The notes: generated from the sequence alone by a model not told the origin. Positions 1 to 8,352 are shown, counted from the stretch's first letter. The stretch is DNA of 64,000 nt from Bacillota bacterium (GCA_030024085.1 JASEJE010000017.1:1-64000); one strand, 5' to 3'. Translations and numbers: made by a program.

Positions 1-1
1 G

Positions 2-148
2 AGGGAAGTCGTGCATAGGCTGTTCTCCGGCAGGATCTGCATAATCCTCACCCACGATGCGGACCTTGCGAGCTTGAGGAGCTTTACGGATGTGGAAATC
101 CGCTTTGACGGCGGCAGGGTGGTGCGGTACGCGAGCGCAGGCTGCTAA
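2..148 (+). CDS. ABC transporter ATP-binding protein, C-terminal end (partial)
   Basis: The reading frame is open from the window edge and ends with TAA after 48 residues. It reads as the tail of an ABC ATPase: a hydrophobic strand followed by THD (ILTHD, the H-loop histidine) and then a short strand pair ending in DGGRVV. The Walker motifs lie outside the window. A broken copy of the same segment, also followed by a LuxR gene, occurs at 4343-4752, so this is the better-preserved member of a duplicated ABC-luxR unit. The H-loop is seen; the substrate cannot be inferred. Confidence 0.7.
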   Translation, partial: REVVHRLFSGRICIILTHDADLASLRSFTDVEIRFDGGRVVRYASAGC

Positions 149-251
149 TTGAGCGTGCCCACGGCTGAAGCCAGGAACCGAGACCTTTATCCTCTTCGCT
201 CCGATTCTGGTGCCCTGGCGCCTTCTCCGCGTACGGGCGCATTTCGCAGCC

Positions 252-590
252 TCAACCGTCTTGCGTGCTTCTGTCGGCGAACTGGCTCCGGACCACGCGT
301 ACAAGCAGAGAAGTGATCCCGCCGCTTGCAAGGCCGAGCCTCGCGCTGGCTCGTTCGATCCTGCGCCGTACAGCGCTTGTCGATATTCCGAGTTCCGAAG
401 CGATCTCTTTGAGAAGGCGACCTTCGAGCCTGAGGCGCAGGACCTCCCTTTCCCGTGGCGTAAGCATTGCGCTCAACACCTCGTCAATACGCTGGCTCTC
501 CCGAGACTGGTTCGGCAGGTCATCTGCGCGCGTTTGTCTCGATGCAGATTCCTCAGATGGCTAGCGTCTACGCGGTGAGCGGACGGCCAT
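252..590 (-). pseudogene. LuxR-type HTH regulator, copy 1, with an in-frame stop near its start
   Basis: The DNA-binding domain is intact: LTPREREVLRLRLEG followed by LKEIASELGISTSAVRRRI, a typical GerE/LuxR helix-turn-helix. Compared with the 112-residue paralog at 4835-5173, the same start (ATG at 590 with a GGGAGGG-type ribosome site) and the same length are recognisable, but a TAG codon at 561-563 replaces a glycine codon after nine residues. A 75-residue protein could still start at the ATG at 479, or a few codons earlier at GTG, and would keep the whole HTH. It may therefore be a pseudogene or a shortened DNA-binding protein. No receiver or sensor domain is present in either copy. Confidence 0.6.
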
Positions 591-1413
591 AGGTTTTCCC
601 TCCCGTCAAACCTGTCGGCCAATGACCCAGAGAACGCCACGGAGAGATACCGGTAAGGGTCCTCGTTAGCGGGTCTCATGCGTGGCGGTCTCCGGGTAAG
701 CGCTGCTTACCCTGACCTCACGGCGGGACTGTTACGGCAAATTCGATTTCCGCCAATGACGTACCTGACTTCAGGCTGTAGATGCGCATGCTTTCAACCT
801 ATACGTGGGAGTTCCACGACGGAGTTCCACGACCGAGCGTGCTCGTCCTTCAGGGAAATACACAGTCTTTCCTGTACGTATGGATAGTCTTTGCTGTACG
901 ACCGCCCTCCGAGACGTCAGGGTCCTGTGAACGACGTAAACGGCCTAGTATTGGGACCTGAGGATACCAAGGAGCCCTGCCCGAGTGGCATTTTGGCCAT
1001 CTTTGGAGGCCTAGGTCGTTAGCTGCAGTAATTGGATGATTGGAAGGCGATCTTGCAGCGGGAAACCCCGTACGGGAGCAAAGGCAGCAAGGCGACGGTA
1101 GGGTGGCGGAGGAGTCCTGAGAGTTCCGGAGAACAACCACAGCAGTGATTGTACCGGCACCTGCGGCGGCCAGGTACGGCCTGTTCCTGCACTGCCTTGG
1201 CAATCTCCTGGTCAAACTCGGAGCGGGAAGCGCCTTTCGGGGAACGAACGATCCGGGTCGTGGCCGTAAGCAAACGACACCCTCACTCAGTGAATGAGGC
1301 AAACAGGAAAGGGTCCCTTGCGCTGGCGTCGAATGTGACGGTGAGCGCAATCCTGAGTAATGGGCCTACCACGTCCAACGGCGATGAAGGTGTCTCCAGA
1401 GAAGGATGGTTCT
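591..1413. other. Stretch without a convincing gene
   Basis: I see no intact gene. On the minus strand around 1090-1290, two overlapping frames look like a broken small protein: a helical piece containing SEFDQEIAKAVQEQ and, in another frame, a hydrophobic piece YLAAAGAGTITAVVVL. This suggests a frameshifted gene, but I cannot name it. The last ~105 bases (from about 1308) are nearly identical to the leader of the second LspA-like gene at 20519-20626, so the duplication includes upstream DNA. Confidence 0.35.
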
Positions 1414-2118
1414 ATGCTTGCGATGTGGACATTCCTCAAGCCGACGAAGCTCAAGATGCTGTTCCTCGTGGAGTGGGTTGTCTACGTGCTGATCGAGCTG
1501 TCGCGGGCAAAGCTGAGGACGGCGCACCAGTTGATGGTGGCTGCCTACCCTCTCATAGTGTTCTACCTGATCGGCTGCGCACTGGCAGCGGCAGCGCTGG
1601 TCCGAACACCGACACGGTTGCCGCGCTGGCGGCACCTTCTGGGACTGGCCGTGCTGCTGGTTGCTCTGGAGCAGCTTGTCAAGGCGGTGATCAGTGCGGT
1701 CGTTCCTTACCGCGGGTCGGTCCCGATCGTCCCGGGCTGGCTGCACCTTGCTCATGCGCGAAACATGCGTGGATCCTGGCTGGTAAGGGAGTTCGGCATT
1801 GGTTTCATGAGTATCGGCGCGCTGATAGCGATGTGGGCAATCGCGCTGCCCTGTTTCGTGCTGGGTTTCCGCAACTACGCTGCGAGAAAACGCAGGAGTC
1901 TGTGGCTGGACGTGGCCTTCGTGACCATCGTTGCAGGAATCGGCGGCGCGCTCTGTGACCTCGCCCTGCGCGGGTACATACTGGATTTCATCAACCTGCC
2001 CGGTGTTGTAACCGCGGACCTCAAGGACATCTTCACTTATGTCGGCCTCGCAGCCCTGTTTGCCGAGCTTGTGGATAACCCGGGGATATCCTTGACGTGG
2101 CAAGGGTGGCGCAGATAA
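1414..2118 (+). CDS. LspA-like (signal peptidase II family) membrane protein, copy 1, C-terminally truncated
   Basis: A 234-residue polytopic membrane protein. The C-terminal part follows the lipoprotein signal peptidase plan: EQLVK (LspA has DQ.tK), then VPIVPGWLHLAHARN, then GGALCDLALRGYILDF and ADLKDIFTYVG. The two aspartates matching the LspA catalytic pair (in LDF and KDIF) are present, while the usual GN and FN.AD asparagines are replaced. Two extra membrane segments precede this core. The start is the ATG after AGAAGGA at 1401-1406; an upstream in-frame ATG at 1360 is less likely. Compared with the copy at 20627-21421, a GAA to TAA change ends the protein 30 residues early, after the core. 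Function as an active peptidase is unproven. Confidence 0.6.
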   Translation: MLAMWTFLKPTKLKMLFLVEWVVYVLIELSRAKLRTAHQLMVAAYPLIVFYLIGCALAAAALVRTPTRLPRWRHLLGLAVLLVALEQLVKAVISAVVPYRGSVPIVPGWLHLAHARNMRGSWLVREFGIGFMSIGALIAMWAIALPCFVLGFRNYAARKRRSLWLDVAFVTIVAGIGGALCDLALRGYILDFINLPGVVTADLKDIFTYVGLAALFAELVDNPGISLTWQGWRR

Positions 2119-2242
2119 CTCGAGCGCACGTGCCGCCTCATCAGGGACTTCGCAGCGTTCTCAGCCCGGGAGGTCTATGGGGTCGCCAGGGCGATTCTGA
2201 GTAGATCGCAGGATGTGCTTCCCGCGAGCGTGGCAGGTGAGA

Positions 2243-2565
2243 GAAGGTTACTTGAGGACGCGTTTCTCGTGCTTTCGTGGTCTCGTGGTATCGGAGAAGG
2301 CGTTGGGGCTAAGAGTCGGGCGGCAAACGGTGAAGCGAGCATTTGGCATAACTCGCAACCTCGCACGGGCCGCCGCCCTCAGCGCACCGCCGCCCGACGC
2401 TTGAGGCACCTGGCCGCTGGCGGCTGGCGGCTGGCGGCTGGCGGGGTGGGTTCGGTTGACGGGTGGATCAGGGTAGGCGGCGTCCGCGGCGTCCGTGCCG
2501 ATCCCCCTACGCCGGCCCCCACGCCGAGGTCGAGCAAGCGCATACCGAAAAGTGACACGGAATAA
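2243..2565 (+). pseudogene. Decayed copy of the ECF sigma factor gene
   Basis: This stretch matches the middle of the sigma factor gene at 7670-8350 at nucleotide level. Recognisable pieces are EDAFLVLSW (intact gene: QDTFLVVW), then in another frame ITRNLARAAA (intact: IARNLARTAA), and near the end a run encoding the ADPHAEVE region. Frameshifts and a small GGCTGGCGGC expansion separate them. The piece begins right after the truncated LspA-like gene, in the same frame as its lost tail, which suggests a recombination junction near 2220. It cannot encode a sigma factor. Confidence 0.7.
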
Positions 2566-2577
2566 GGTGACTCTTCG

Positions 2578-2784
2578 TCATTCCAACAGGAGAGCGCGGA
2601 ATCCCGCCTGACGGAAATGATCGTCGGCAGTCAGTGCTTCGTGTATGCCCATGTCGTTCATGACAATGAACGCGCAAATGGTAATGAGGGGGTCATTGGC
2701 CAGCGACTCCAGGAGAGCGACTGCGGCCTCGCGATGACTTCTCTTGGCCACGTAGGAAGTATCCAAGAAATACCTACTTCCCAT
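2578..2784 (-). CDS. PIN-domain toxin remnant with an internal deletion
   Basis: A 68-residue frame whose start overlaps the antitoxin stop (ATG inside GATGGGAAGTAG), the usual coupling of toxin-antitoxin pairs. The N-terminus, YFLDTSYV, is the first PIN acidic motif, and the C-terminus, HEALTADDHFRQAGF, is the last PIN motif. Normal PIN toxins are about 130 residues, so roughly half, including the central acidic residue and most helices, is missing. The frame stays open across the join. The ribonuclease is therefore expected to be inactive. The reading as a deleted PIN toxin is firm; the exact break cannot be set without an intact relative. Confidence 0.65.
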   Translation of the reverse strand: MGSRYFLDTSYVAKRSHREAAVALLESLANDPLITICAFIVMNDMGIHEALTADDHFRQAGFRALLLE

Positions 2785-3013
2785 CTGTCCCTTCTCCGTA
2801 CAGGTATTCCTCAAGCCGCTGAGACCAATCGCTAGGCCCATCAAGGTTAAGACTACGTGCAGTCTCAATAAACGAGGCTCCCCTGGCTTTGAACTTGACT
2901 CGGTCGTCAATAGGTTTGACCGTGACAGTGACCGTGGTCCCGGGCTTCACGTCAATTGACGTTTCAGGCCACAATGCCCTACCGTCGAAGAGGGCTCTAA
3001 CGGTTTTGCCCAT
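2774..3013 (-). CDS. AF2212/DUF104-like antitoxin
   Basis: A 79-residue protein starting at the ATG behind GAGAGGAGGTC. The first half, VRALFDGRALWPE followed by VKPGTTVTVTV, matches the beta-rich antitoxin family that pairs with PIN toxins (AF2212/DUF104 type). The C-terminal half is acidic and ends in a toxin-binding-like tail (DWSQRLEEYLYG). It normally neutralises the co-encoded PIN ribonuclease and represses its own promoter. Because the toxin next door is internally deleted, this may now be an orphan antitoxin. Confidence 0.7.
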   Translation of the reverse strand: MGKTVRALFDGRALWPETSIDVKPGTTVTVTVKPIDDRVKFKARGASFIETARSLNLDGPSDWSQRLEEYLYGEGTDGK

Positions 3014-3080
3014 GGCCGCTGACCTCCTCTCAGCTAGCTTTTCCCCATACCGCTGGCTTTTCCCCATGCCCACTATATCC

Positions 3081-3230
3081 TCACCGTCCTGTAGCTTGCG
3101 ACGCGAGAACCGCGAATATCACCTGGGCGACGAGCGTGTTGAGCACGCTAAGCTCGGTGTTGCATGCTAGAGCCGCGGCTATCGAGCCAAGCGCGATTCG
3201 CGCGGCGTCGGCATAGGGCTCCTCATCATC
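3081..3230 (-). pseudogene. DUF421 membrane protein fragment
   Basis: About 49 codons remain. ARIALGSIAAAL is the characteristic N-terminal membrane segment of DUF421 (YetF/YkjA-like) proteins, followed by NTELSVLNTLV and a second hydrophobic stretch. The same sequence at better length, also broken, lies at 25500-25887, and the two are alike at nucleotide level over about 120 bases. The C-terminal DUF421 domain is absent. It is a short relic of a duplicated region. Confidence 0.6.
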
Positions 3231-3600
3231 TGTGCAAGGGACGCGCAATGATCGTGTTGAGGGTTCTTCGGAGAAGGATGAAGCGCGACTTCGATCTGTC
3301 CGGGCAACAACCAAGAGCGTACCGTGTCAGGCGAGCAGACGGCAGGCAGGTGTACCAGTACCGTAGGGGTGGCACTTTTGTCACCTGTGCGGTTCTGCGT
3401 TCGCGCCTTACACTCGAAAGGGAGCACAGGCGCAACGAGGCGACTCTCCACTGGTGCCTCGACTCTGCATTCGAGGGAGTACTCCGATACTGGCATCAGC
3501 TCCAGAGGATCCCGCCGTGTGTGTATCGCAGCGAGGGAGCGGCATCTTTGCGGCCATGGTCGATTCGTGGACCTTTAGTGATGCTGTCATGGGGGGTAGC
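3231..3600. other. Stretch without a recognisable gene
   Basis: Open frames exist on both strands (for example plus-strand 3248-3658), but none has a recognisable domain or a convincing ribosome site, and their composition looks like chance coding in GC-rich DNA. I see nothing else here. Confidence 0.4.
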
Positions 3601-3714
3601 ATGGTTGAGCCATCGGACACCCAACGGGCAGTGTACGAGCTCGAGTTTGCCATACTAGAGCATATCCTAGCTCTGGGGGGAGCAGAGGCTGCAGGGGACA
3701 ACTCGCCACAGTAG
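3601..3714 (+). CDS. Hypothetical short peptide
   Basis: A 37-codon frame starting with ATG behind GGGGGGTAGC. The product is mostly one amphipathic helix (TQRAVYELEFAILEHILAL) with an acidic, polar tail. The frame continues upstream to about 3454 without a good start. I do not recognise it. It sits just before the membrane protein at 3772 on the same strand and could be translated with it, but it may equally be a relic. Confidence 0.25.
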   Translation: MVEPSDTQRAVYELEFAILEHILALGGAEAAGDNSPQ

Positions 3715-3771
3715 GGATCGCTGCCTCTGGGACGTGTGCAGCATCTCTACATCACGATGAGGTGATGCTAG

Positions 3772-4179
3772 GTGGCAGAGAAGCGTGTCAGGAACGAGCT
3801 TAACGGACTAATGTGGGTAGAGGCGGCAGTCGGTGTGTGGTTCCTCGGATGGACAGTGCACCAGTACGTAGTCAGGAGGGGGTCCAGCAATGGTGCGATG
3901 GGGTCGGTCTCTTTCCTTATTGCGTCTTTGGTATGGTTCATCGCTGCGTACGGGGTGCGCAAACGGCGGAAGTGGGGATGGTACTTCACCAACGTGATAA
4001 TTGCCATCGAACTCCTGAGGGCACTAATCGCTCTAGCCACCGACTGGACCGTGGCGGTCGTTCTTGGCCTCGTCCTGAAAGGGTTGGGCCTGCGTTGGTT
4101 CTACCCCTGGTTCTTCTCCAAGCGCGTTCGACAGGCATTCGGCTTCTTTTGGGGAGGCGGTGATGAGCCTACAAGCTAG
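3772..4179 (+). CDS. Small multi-pass membrane protein of unknown function
   Basis: The protein has 135 residues and starts at GTG, preceded by GAGGTGAT. Hydrophobic segments lie at about residues 13-30, 44-62, 70-90 and 91-106, with basic loops (RKRRKW) placing some loops in the cytoplasm. Aromatic residues are frequent (WFYPWFF, FGFFWGGG). I recognise no family. It is flanked by remnants on both sides and looks like one of the few intact genes here. Confidence 0.55.
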   Translation: MAEKRVRNELNGLMWVEAAVGVWFLGWTVHQYVVRRGSSNGAMGSVSFLIASLVWFIAAYGVRKRRKWGWYFTNVIIAIELLRALIALATDWTVAVVLGLVLKGLGLRWFYPWFFSKRVRQAFGFFWGGGDEPTS

Positions 4180-4342
4180 TGAAGTCGGTCCGAATACAGA
4201 TATCATGGTCATGCGCAAGTCCCGGTTGTGGTAGCTTTCGACAGGGACAGGACATCCCCAGCATTGGGCGACTTTGCGTTCCCCGTGCCTTGCTTGGTTC
4301 TTCGAGGACTCCCGGCGGCTGTCATAGGACTCTTCCGTTCCG

Positions 4343-4752
4343 TTGAGAAGTCCATTGGGGGCTCGCGACCATGTTCACCGTGAGCGTCCGTCTGAGTGCG
4401 ATGGTGCTCGAGCGGCTGCCTCAAGGTCTTGCCACCCAGGTGGGCGAAGGCGGCAGGCGGCTTTCCGGCGGGCAGAGGCAGATCGTGGCCATCTTGCGCG
4501 CTGTTGCGAGAGGCTGATGCGAGAGGCCGACATCGTCGTTTTCGATGAAGCGACGCCCACCTCGATGATGAGATGCGCGGGCTGCTGAGGGAAGCGGTGC
4601 AGAGGTTGTTCTCCGACAAGAGCTGCGTATCCTGACCTACGACCCAAACCTTGCGAACTTCTCGACGTTTTACAGAGGTTGAAATCCGCCTAGACAGTGG
4701 CGGAGTAGCTGAACTGGGCGACCGCAGGCCAACTGAGCGTGCGAACGGCTGA
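4343..4752 (+). pseudogene. Broken ABC transporter ATP-binding gene (second copy of the ABC-luxR unit)
   Basis: Reading across three frames gives a clear ABC ATPase C-terminal half: [16 protein letters not shown], the signature LSGGQRQ, a Walker B strand IVVFDEAT, then LREAVQRLFSDKSC and an H-loop region with LTYDPNLANF. A TGA after AVARG and two further shifts interrupt it, and the H-loop histidine codon is altered (CAC to TAC). The LPQG.....GE.G..LSGGQRQ context is that of lipid or peptide exporters. It matches the partial gene at 2-148 and, like it, is followed by a minus-strand LuxR gene. Confidence 0.75.
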
Positions 4753-4834
4753 ACCCGGCAGGTCAGGCTCGTGGCTTGCCAGGCTCCGTCTTTGTACCCG
4801 CCGCCTTATCCAGGGGCTTGCAAGTCCCGCCGGG

Positions 4835-5173
4835 TCAATGACCCTGGGTGCCTCTATCGGCGAACAGGCTGCAGGCCAGGTGTGCGAGCAGGGAGGTGAT
4901 CCCGCTGCTCGAGAGGCCGAGCCTCGCACTGGCTCGTTCAATCCTGCGCCGCACGGCGCTTGTCGATATTCCGAGTTCCGAGGCGATCTCCTTGAGAAGG
5001 TGACCTTCGAGCCTGAGGCGCAGAACTTCCCATTCTCGCACCGTAAGCATCGAGCTCAGCACCTCGTCAGTGCGGTAGCCTCTTCGAAGTGAGTTCGGCG
5101 GGTCGTACTCCCGCGTCTGTCCTGACCGGGATTCCTCAGATGGTCCGCGTTTGCGTGGTGAGCGGATAGCCAT
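4835..5173 (-). CDS. LuxR-type HTH regulator, copy 2 (intact)
   Basis: A 112-residue protein starting at ATG with GGGAGGG seven bases upstream. Residues 43-100 form a GerE/LuxR DNA-binding domain: LTVREWEVLRLRLEG, LKEIASELGISTSAVRRRI. The first 40 residues are polar and disordered-looking (RSPRKRGPSEE), with no receiver, PAS or autoinducer domain. It is therefore a stand-alone HTH protein that may need a partner for signal input. The paralog at 252-590 has a stop codon in the N-terminal part, which makes this the likely working copy. Confidence 0.8.
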   Translation of the reverse strand: MAIRSPRKRGPSEESRSGQTREYDPPNSLRRGYRTDEVLSSMLTVREWEVLRLRLEGHLLKEIASELGISTSAVRRRIERASARLGLSSSGITSLLAHLACSLFADRGTQGH

Positions 5174-5270
5174 AGGTTGTCCCTCCCGTCAAATAGGTAA
5201 ACAGCACTTACCGGGATCCCACGCCGGACCGCGTCTTGCGGCAACGCTGCTACCTGCCGGTCGCAGATCC

Positions 5271-5420
5271 TCACGTAGCTTTCCGGGTGCCGGTCAGCGC
5301 CATGACCGCAGCGGCCGCGAACACTGCGGCGGCACGTCCGGGGTGTCCGAACCACCACCGCCCGCTGAGGGCCACTCCCCCGGCGAGGAGCGCTGTGCTG
5401 GCCCACAGCGGCAGCCTCCC
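5271..5420 (-). CDS. Possible small two-helix membrane protein
   Basis: The frame between two stops encodes up to 49 residues with two hydrophobic stretches (ASTALLAGGVAL and AAAVFAAAAVMAL) separated by RWWFGHPGR. There is no ATG at the beginning; CTG or GTG would have to serve, with GAGGGAGG just before the first CTG. It follows the gene at 5478-6905 on the same strand. I do not recognise it and regard it as tentative. Confidence 0.25.
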   Translation of the reverse strand, partial: GRLPLWASTALLAGGVALSGRWWFGHPGRAAAVFAAAAVMALTGTRKAT

Positions 5421-5477
5421 TCATCCCGTCCTGTCCGATCCGCCGCGGACAGAACCCATCCCGTCGCCTCCTCCGCT

Positions 5478-6905
5478 TTAATTCCCGTCATGCCCCAGTC
5501 GGAGTACCGTCGGAATGCTGGCCCTGTTCAGCGCGAGCCTCAGCCGCGGGTACCTGCCCAGGATCTGCTCCTTCTTCACGACCCTCCCCGTGTCGGCGTT
5601 GCGGTTGTCCCCTATCACGAAAAACTCGTCCTCTCCGAGAGGCGTTGGGTCGAGGGACGTGCTGCTGGAGCCGGCGGTTGCGACGGCGGTGACGATGGAG
5701 CCAGGACCAGGCCCAGAGCCAGTGCCGGAGTTAGAGGCGGAGCTGGAGCGGGAGCTCGAGTCAGCGTCGCTGCCAGAGCTGAAGTTGGCACCGGGACCGA
5801 AGTCGGAGTCGGAGCCAGCACCGGTGCCAAAACCGGACCCGGAAGTCGAGTCAAGGCCAGACCCTGGGCTGGAGCCAAAGCTAGCGCTAGAGCTTGTGCG
5901 GGAGCTGTCGACCTCCGCGCCCACAGCAGGCGAAAAGGCTTCGCGGGCGCCGTCAACGTATACGACGCCGTCCCGGAGCGCCACGGTCTCTCCGGGGCAG
6001 GCCACGACCTGGCCAATCCTCGCGGCGAACCGGGATCCGCGGGTCATGACTGACGTTACGCCCCCCATCGCCAGCCCGGCCAGCCCCGGGAAGCGCATCG
6101 CTGCATGCTCAAGGCCGAGGTCCAGGTCGAGGTCGCTTTCGGGGACGTACAGCACGATGTCGCCCCGCTGCGGGTTTTCCCGCATGTACGGGGTCCTCAG
6201 GAAGAGATTGTCCGCTTCTCGGACGGTGAAGCTCTGCTTCCCTCCCGGGCTGGGGTATGTCCCGAACAGCGTCGGCTTCATGAGCTCGAAGAATGCAAGG
6301 TCGCTCGTGGAATAGGTGATCGTGGCGTAGCCCGAATAGAGGCCCCGCGGGACGCTCATGACCACCCCGAAGACGACGACCGCGGCCGCGATCCGCCACC
6401 AGGGAAGCCCCATGACGCGCTCGAACACCGCGTATCTGAGGGACAGGGTGAGGAGGGCTGCAACCACAAGAAGCAGGAGCACCACGCCGCCTACCGCCGC
6501 TATCGGCGTGGTGAGGACTCGCAGGAACCCGTTTCCGACCACCAGCATCACGATGGCGAGCGGGACGGCGACCGCCGCCACCGGGAGAAGCGAACAACCC
6601 CACGCATTCACGAAATGGGCCCAGCCTGCCCTTCCGCCCACCGCCTTGCACGCGATCCACCATACGGAGGCGTTCGCCAAGAACACAGCTACGGCAAGCA
6701 CGACGCCGACCGTGACAAGGAAAGCAGTAGACCTCACGAACGGGAACGCCACCTCGGCAAGGACAAACCCCATGCCTAGTGAGAAGAAGGCGCCCGTCGC
6801 GACGGCCAGGAAGTGAAGCCGCCCACCGGATTTCAAGCGCTTGAAGAACACCTCAGGCTCGTCAAGGATTCCCTTAATGGTCTTCGGTATCCCCTTCATG
6901 TTCAA
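5478..6905 (-). CDS. Yip1-like membrane protein fused to an inactive signal-peptidase-I-like domain
   Basis: The protein has 475 residues. Residues about 1-195 contain five membrane segments in a Yip1-like arrangement. The remainder follows type I signal peptidase (S26): MKPTLFG, RGDIVLYV, ACPGETVALRDGVVYVDG and GEDEFFVIGDNR. The serine that precedes M.PTL in active enzymes is leucine (LMKPTL), and the lysine normally found before the PGE/PGD segment is missing. Between VDG and GEDEFF lies an ~85-residue Ser/Gly/Asp-rich insert, which is low complexity at DNA level too. I infer a catalytically dead relative, perhaps a binding or scaffolding protein. The start ATG is supported by length and membrane topology. 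Active-site assignments are by eye. Confidence 0.7.
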   Translation of the reverse strand: MNMKGIPKTIKGILDEPEVFFKRLKSGGRLHFLAVATGAFFSLGMGFVLAEVAFPFVRSTAFLVTVGVVLAVAVFLANASVWWIACKAVGGRAGWAHFVNAWGCSLLPVAAVAVPLAIVMLVVGNGFLRVLTTPIAAVGGVVLLLLVVAALLTLSLRYAVFERVMGLPWWRIAAAVVVFGVVMSVPRGLYSGYATITYSTSDLAFFELMKPTLFGTYPSPGGKQSFTVREADNLFLRTPYMRENPQRGDIVLYVPESDLDLDLGLEHAAMRFPGLAGLAMGGVTSVMTRGSRFAARIGQVVACPGETVALRDGVVYVDGAREAFSPAVGAEVDSSRTSSSASFGSSPGSGLDSTSGSGFGTGAGSDSDFGPGANFSSGSDADSSSRSSSASNSGTGSGPGPGSIVTAVATAGSSSTSLDPTPLGEDEFFVIGDNRNADTGRVVKKEQILGRYPRLRLALNRASIPTVLRLGHDGN

Positions 6906-7059
6906 ATACCTCGCTCCTTGTTGGACCTAATCAGCCTGGACTGAAGGCAGCAGGTCGGGTGGGGTGGACCGACCGGCCGCGGCGCGGTCACCCTTGCATC
7001 AGCAGGTTGGACGTTGCGCAGACCGGGCGGACTCGGCAGACCCATCCGACCCTCCCTTG

Positions 7060-7092
7060 TATATTCGCCGGAGACCCTCGAAATGTTCGCGC
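7060..7092 (-). promoter_or_regulatory. Conserved 33-bp element, copy 1
   Basis: It shares the pattern ATAT.T..CCGGAGACC followed by C.A.ATGTTC with copies at 7148-7180 and 17055-17087. All three lie upstream of minus-strand genes, in the same orientation relative to them. Read on the minus strand it has GAACAT, a 16-base spacer and AATATA, a promoter-like layout. The rest of 6906-7669 contains no gene I can support, only low-complexity DNA at 7435-7500. Confidence 0.4.
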
Positions 7093-7147
7093 AGCTCTTC
7101 CAAGAGGCCCGAGGTCGTGTAGACGAGCCGCTGTTCACGCTCACCCA

Positions 7148-7180
7148 CATATTTACCGGAGACCCACGAGATGTTCGCAC
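7148..7180 (-). promoter_or_regulatory. Conserved 33-bp element, copy 2
   Basis: This second copy lies 88 bases from copy 1 and keeps CCGGAGACC and ATGTTCGC. It is about 240 bases upstream of the Yip1/signal-peptidase-like gene and about 500 bases upstream of the divergent ECF sigma factor. Confidence 0.4.
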
Positions 7181-7669
7181 GATCTCTTGAGCCTTTGGGG
7201 TGGATTTCTTTGCTTGTGTCTCCCGCCGTCCGCGGACAGACGTCTCCACGAAGCAGATTGCACGACGCGCCTCACGGCGGTGTGGCAGGTAAGAGGAAAT
7301 CGGCTGGAACCCTCGAATATCGTGGAGTAAGCAAGTAGCCCAGTAAGCCATCGTGACCCGACGCGTCGGGGCTTCGAGCCAACATAACCGCACTTCGCTG
7401 CAGCAAACCCTGCCTTCCAGTCTCTCCAGTTGATGGTGCCCTGTCCCTGCCCCTGTTGGTGTCCCTGTCGGTCTCGGTGTTCCTGTCCCCATCCACGTTG
7501 TTGGTTTCAGGTCTACCCTTTCGCAGCAGAGCCATCGCCAGAGCCATCGCCGCACCACTGCACTAGGTCTTGGCAGCACCTCGACGCGCTCAAGAAAACT
7601 TCCCGAATGGGCCGATTCCCTGCGAACATTTTCGGCCTGTGCGGCGAATTATGTATGGGAGGCACCAGG

Positions 7670-8350
7670 GTGGCCATCCGGCGCTCCCCCAAGGGACAAA
7701 ACCGTAACGATCCCCCTGCTGGCGCTAGTTCGTCCTCAGATGCTTCTCAGAGTAGGCGTGAGGACGGTGCCGTTCCAGGTGTGGGGGATGAGGAGCTTGT
7801 CTTGCGTATAGCAGCGCGTGATGAGGAAGCCCTTGGGCTTCTGGTCGAGGCTATGCGCGTGCCCATCTTCACGTTCGCAAAGCAGATCGTCCTGGATGAT
7901 CACCTGGCAGAGGAGGTCACGCAGGACACGTTTCTCGTGGTATGGGAGAATGCCCCGGGCTTTGAGGTCGGGCGCCGAGTGGTGCCGTGGGTGTTCGCCA
8001 TAGCTCGAAACCTTGCGAGGACCGCCGCCCGCACCGCGGCTCGGCGGTTGAAGCGCCTCGCAGCCGGCCGGTGGGCCGAGCTCGAGCCGGCCGACACCCG
8101 TGCCGACCCCCACGCCGAGGTCGAGCGGGCGCTCCTCGACGGGCAGGTGCGCCGAGCCATGGCCGCGCTTGCGCCGTGCTATCGGGAAGTGCTGGAGCTG
8201 AGGCTGCACCTGAACATGGCGTATGAAGAGATCGCTGAGGTGTGCGGTATACCTATGGGGACAGTGAAGAGCCGGATCCACAAAGGCCTAAGAAATCTTC
8301 GGGCACGACTTCGCGAACAAGGCGTAACAGCGGCCGAGGGGGAGGAGTAG
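7670..8350 (+). CDS. ECF-type RNA polymerase sigma factor
   Basis: From the GTG at 7670, behind GGGAGG, the protein has 226 residues. Region 2 covers about residues 48-120 (EELVLRIAARDEEAL, EEVTQDTFLVVW, WVFAIARNLAR). Region 4 covers about residues 162-215 (LAPCYREVLELRLHL, YEEIAEVCGIPMGTVKSRI). The first ~40 residues are polar and poorly conserved. It directs RNA polymerase to an extracytoplasmic-stress or membrane-linked regulon. The next gene, three bases downstream, is its probable zinc-finger anti-sigma factor. A decayed copy lies at 2243-2565. Confidence 0.9.
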   Translation: MAIRRSPKGQNRNDPPAGASSSSDASQSRREDGAVPGVGDEELVLRIAARDEEALGLLVEAMRVPIFTFAKQIVLDDHLAEEVTQDTFLVVWENAPGFEVGRRVVPWVFAIARNLARTAARTAARRLKRLAAGRWAELEPADTRADPHAEVERALLDGQVRRAMAALAPCYREVLELRLHLNMAYEEIAEVCGIPMGTVKSRIHKGLRNLRARLREQGVTAAEGEE

Positions 8351-8352
8351 AA

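Noticed and set aside
5515-6315. Plus-strand frame rich in Glu/Pro/Leu opposite the Ser/Gly insert
   Set aside because: It is the complement of the low-complexity insert in the signal-peptidase-like gene and has no start site.
7430-7520. A Cys/Pro-rich peptide starting near 7433 (VPCPCPCWCPC) that looks like a Cys-rich RiPP or metallothionein
   Set aside because: It comes from a six-base low-complexity tract (CCCTGT/CCCTGC); the opposite strand is equally open and repetitive, and there is no ribosome site. The frame is simply the upstream extension of the sigma factor gene.
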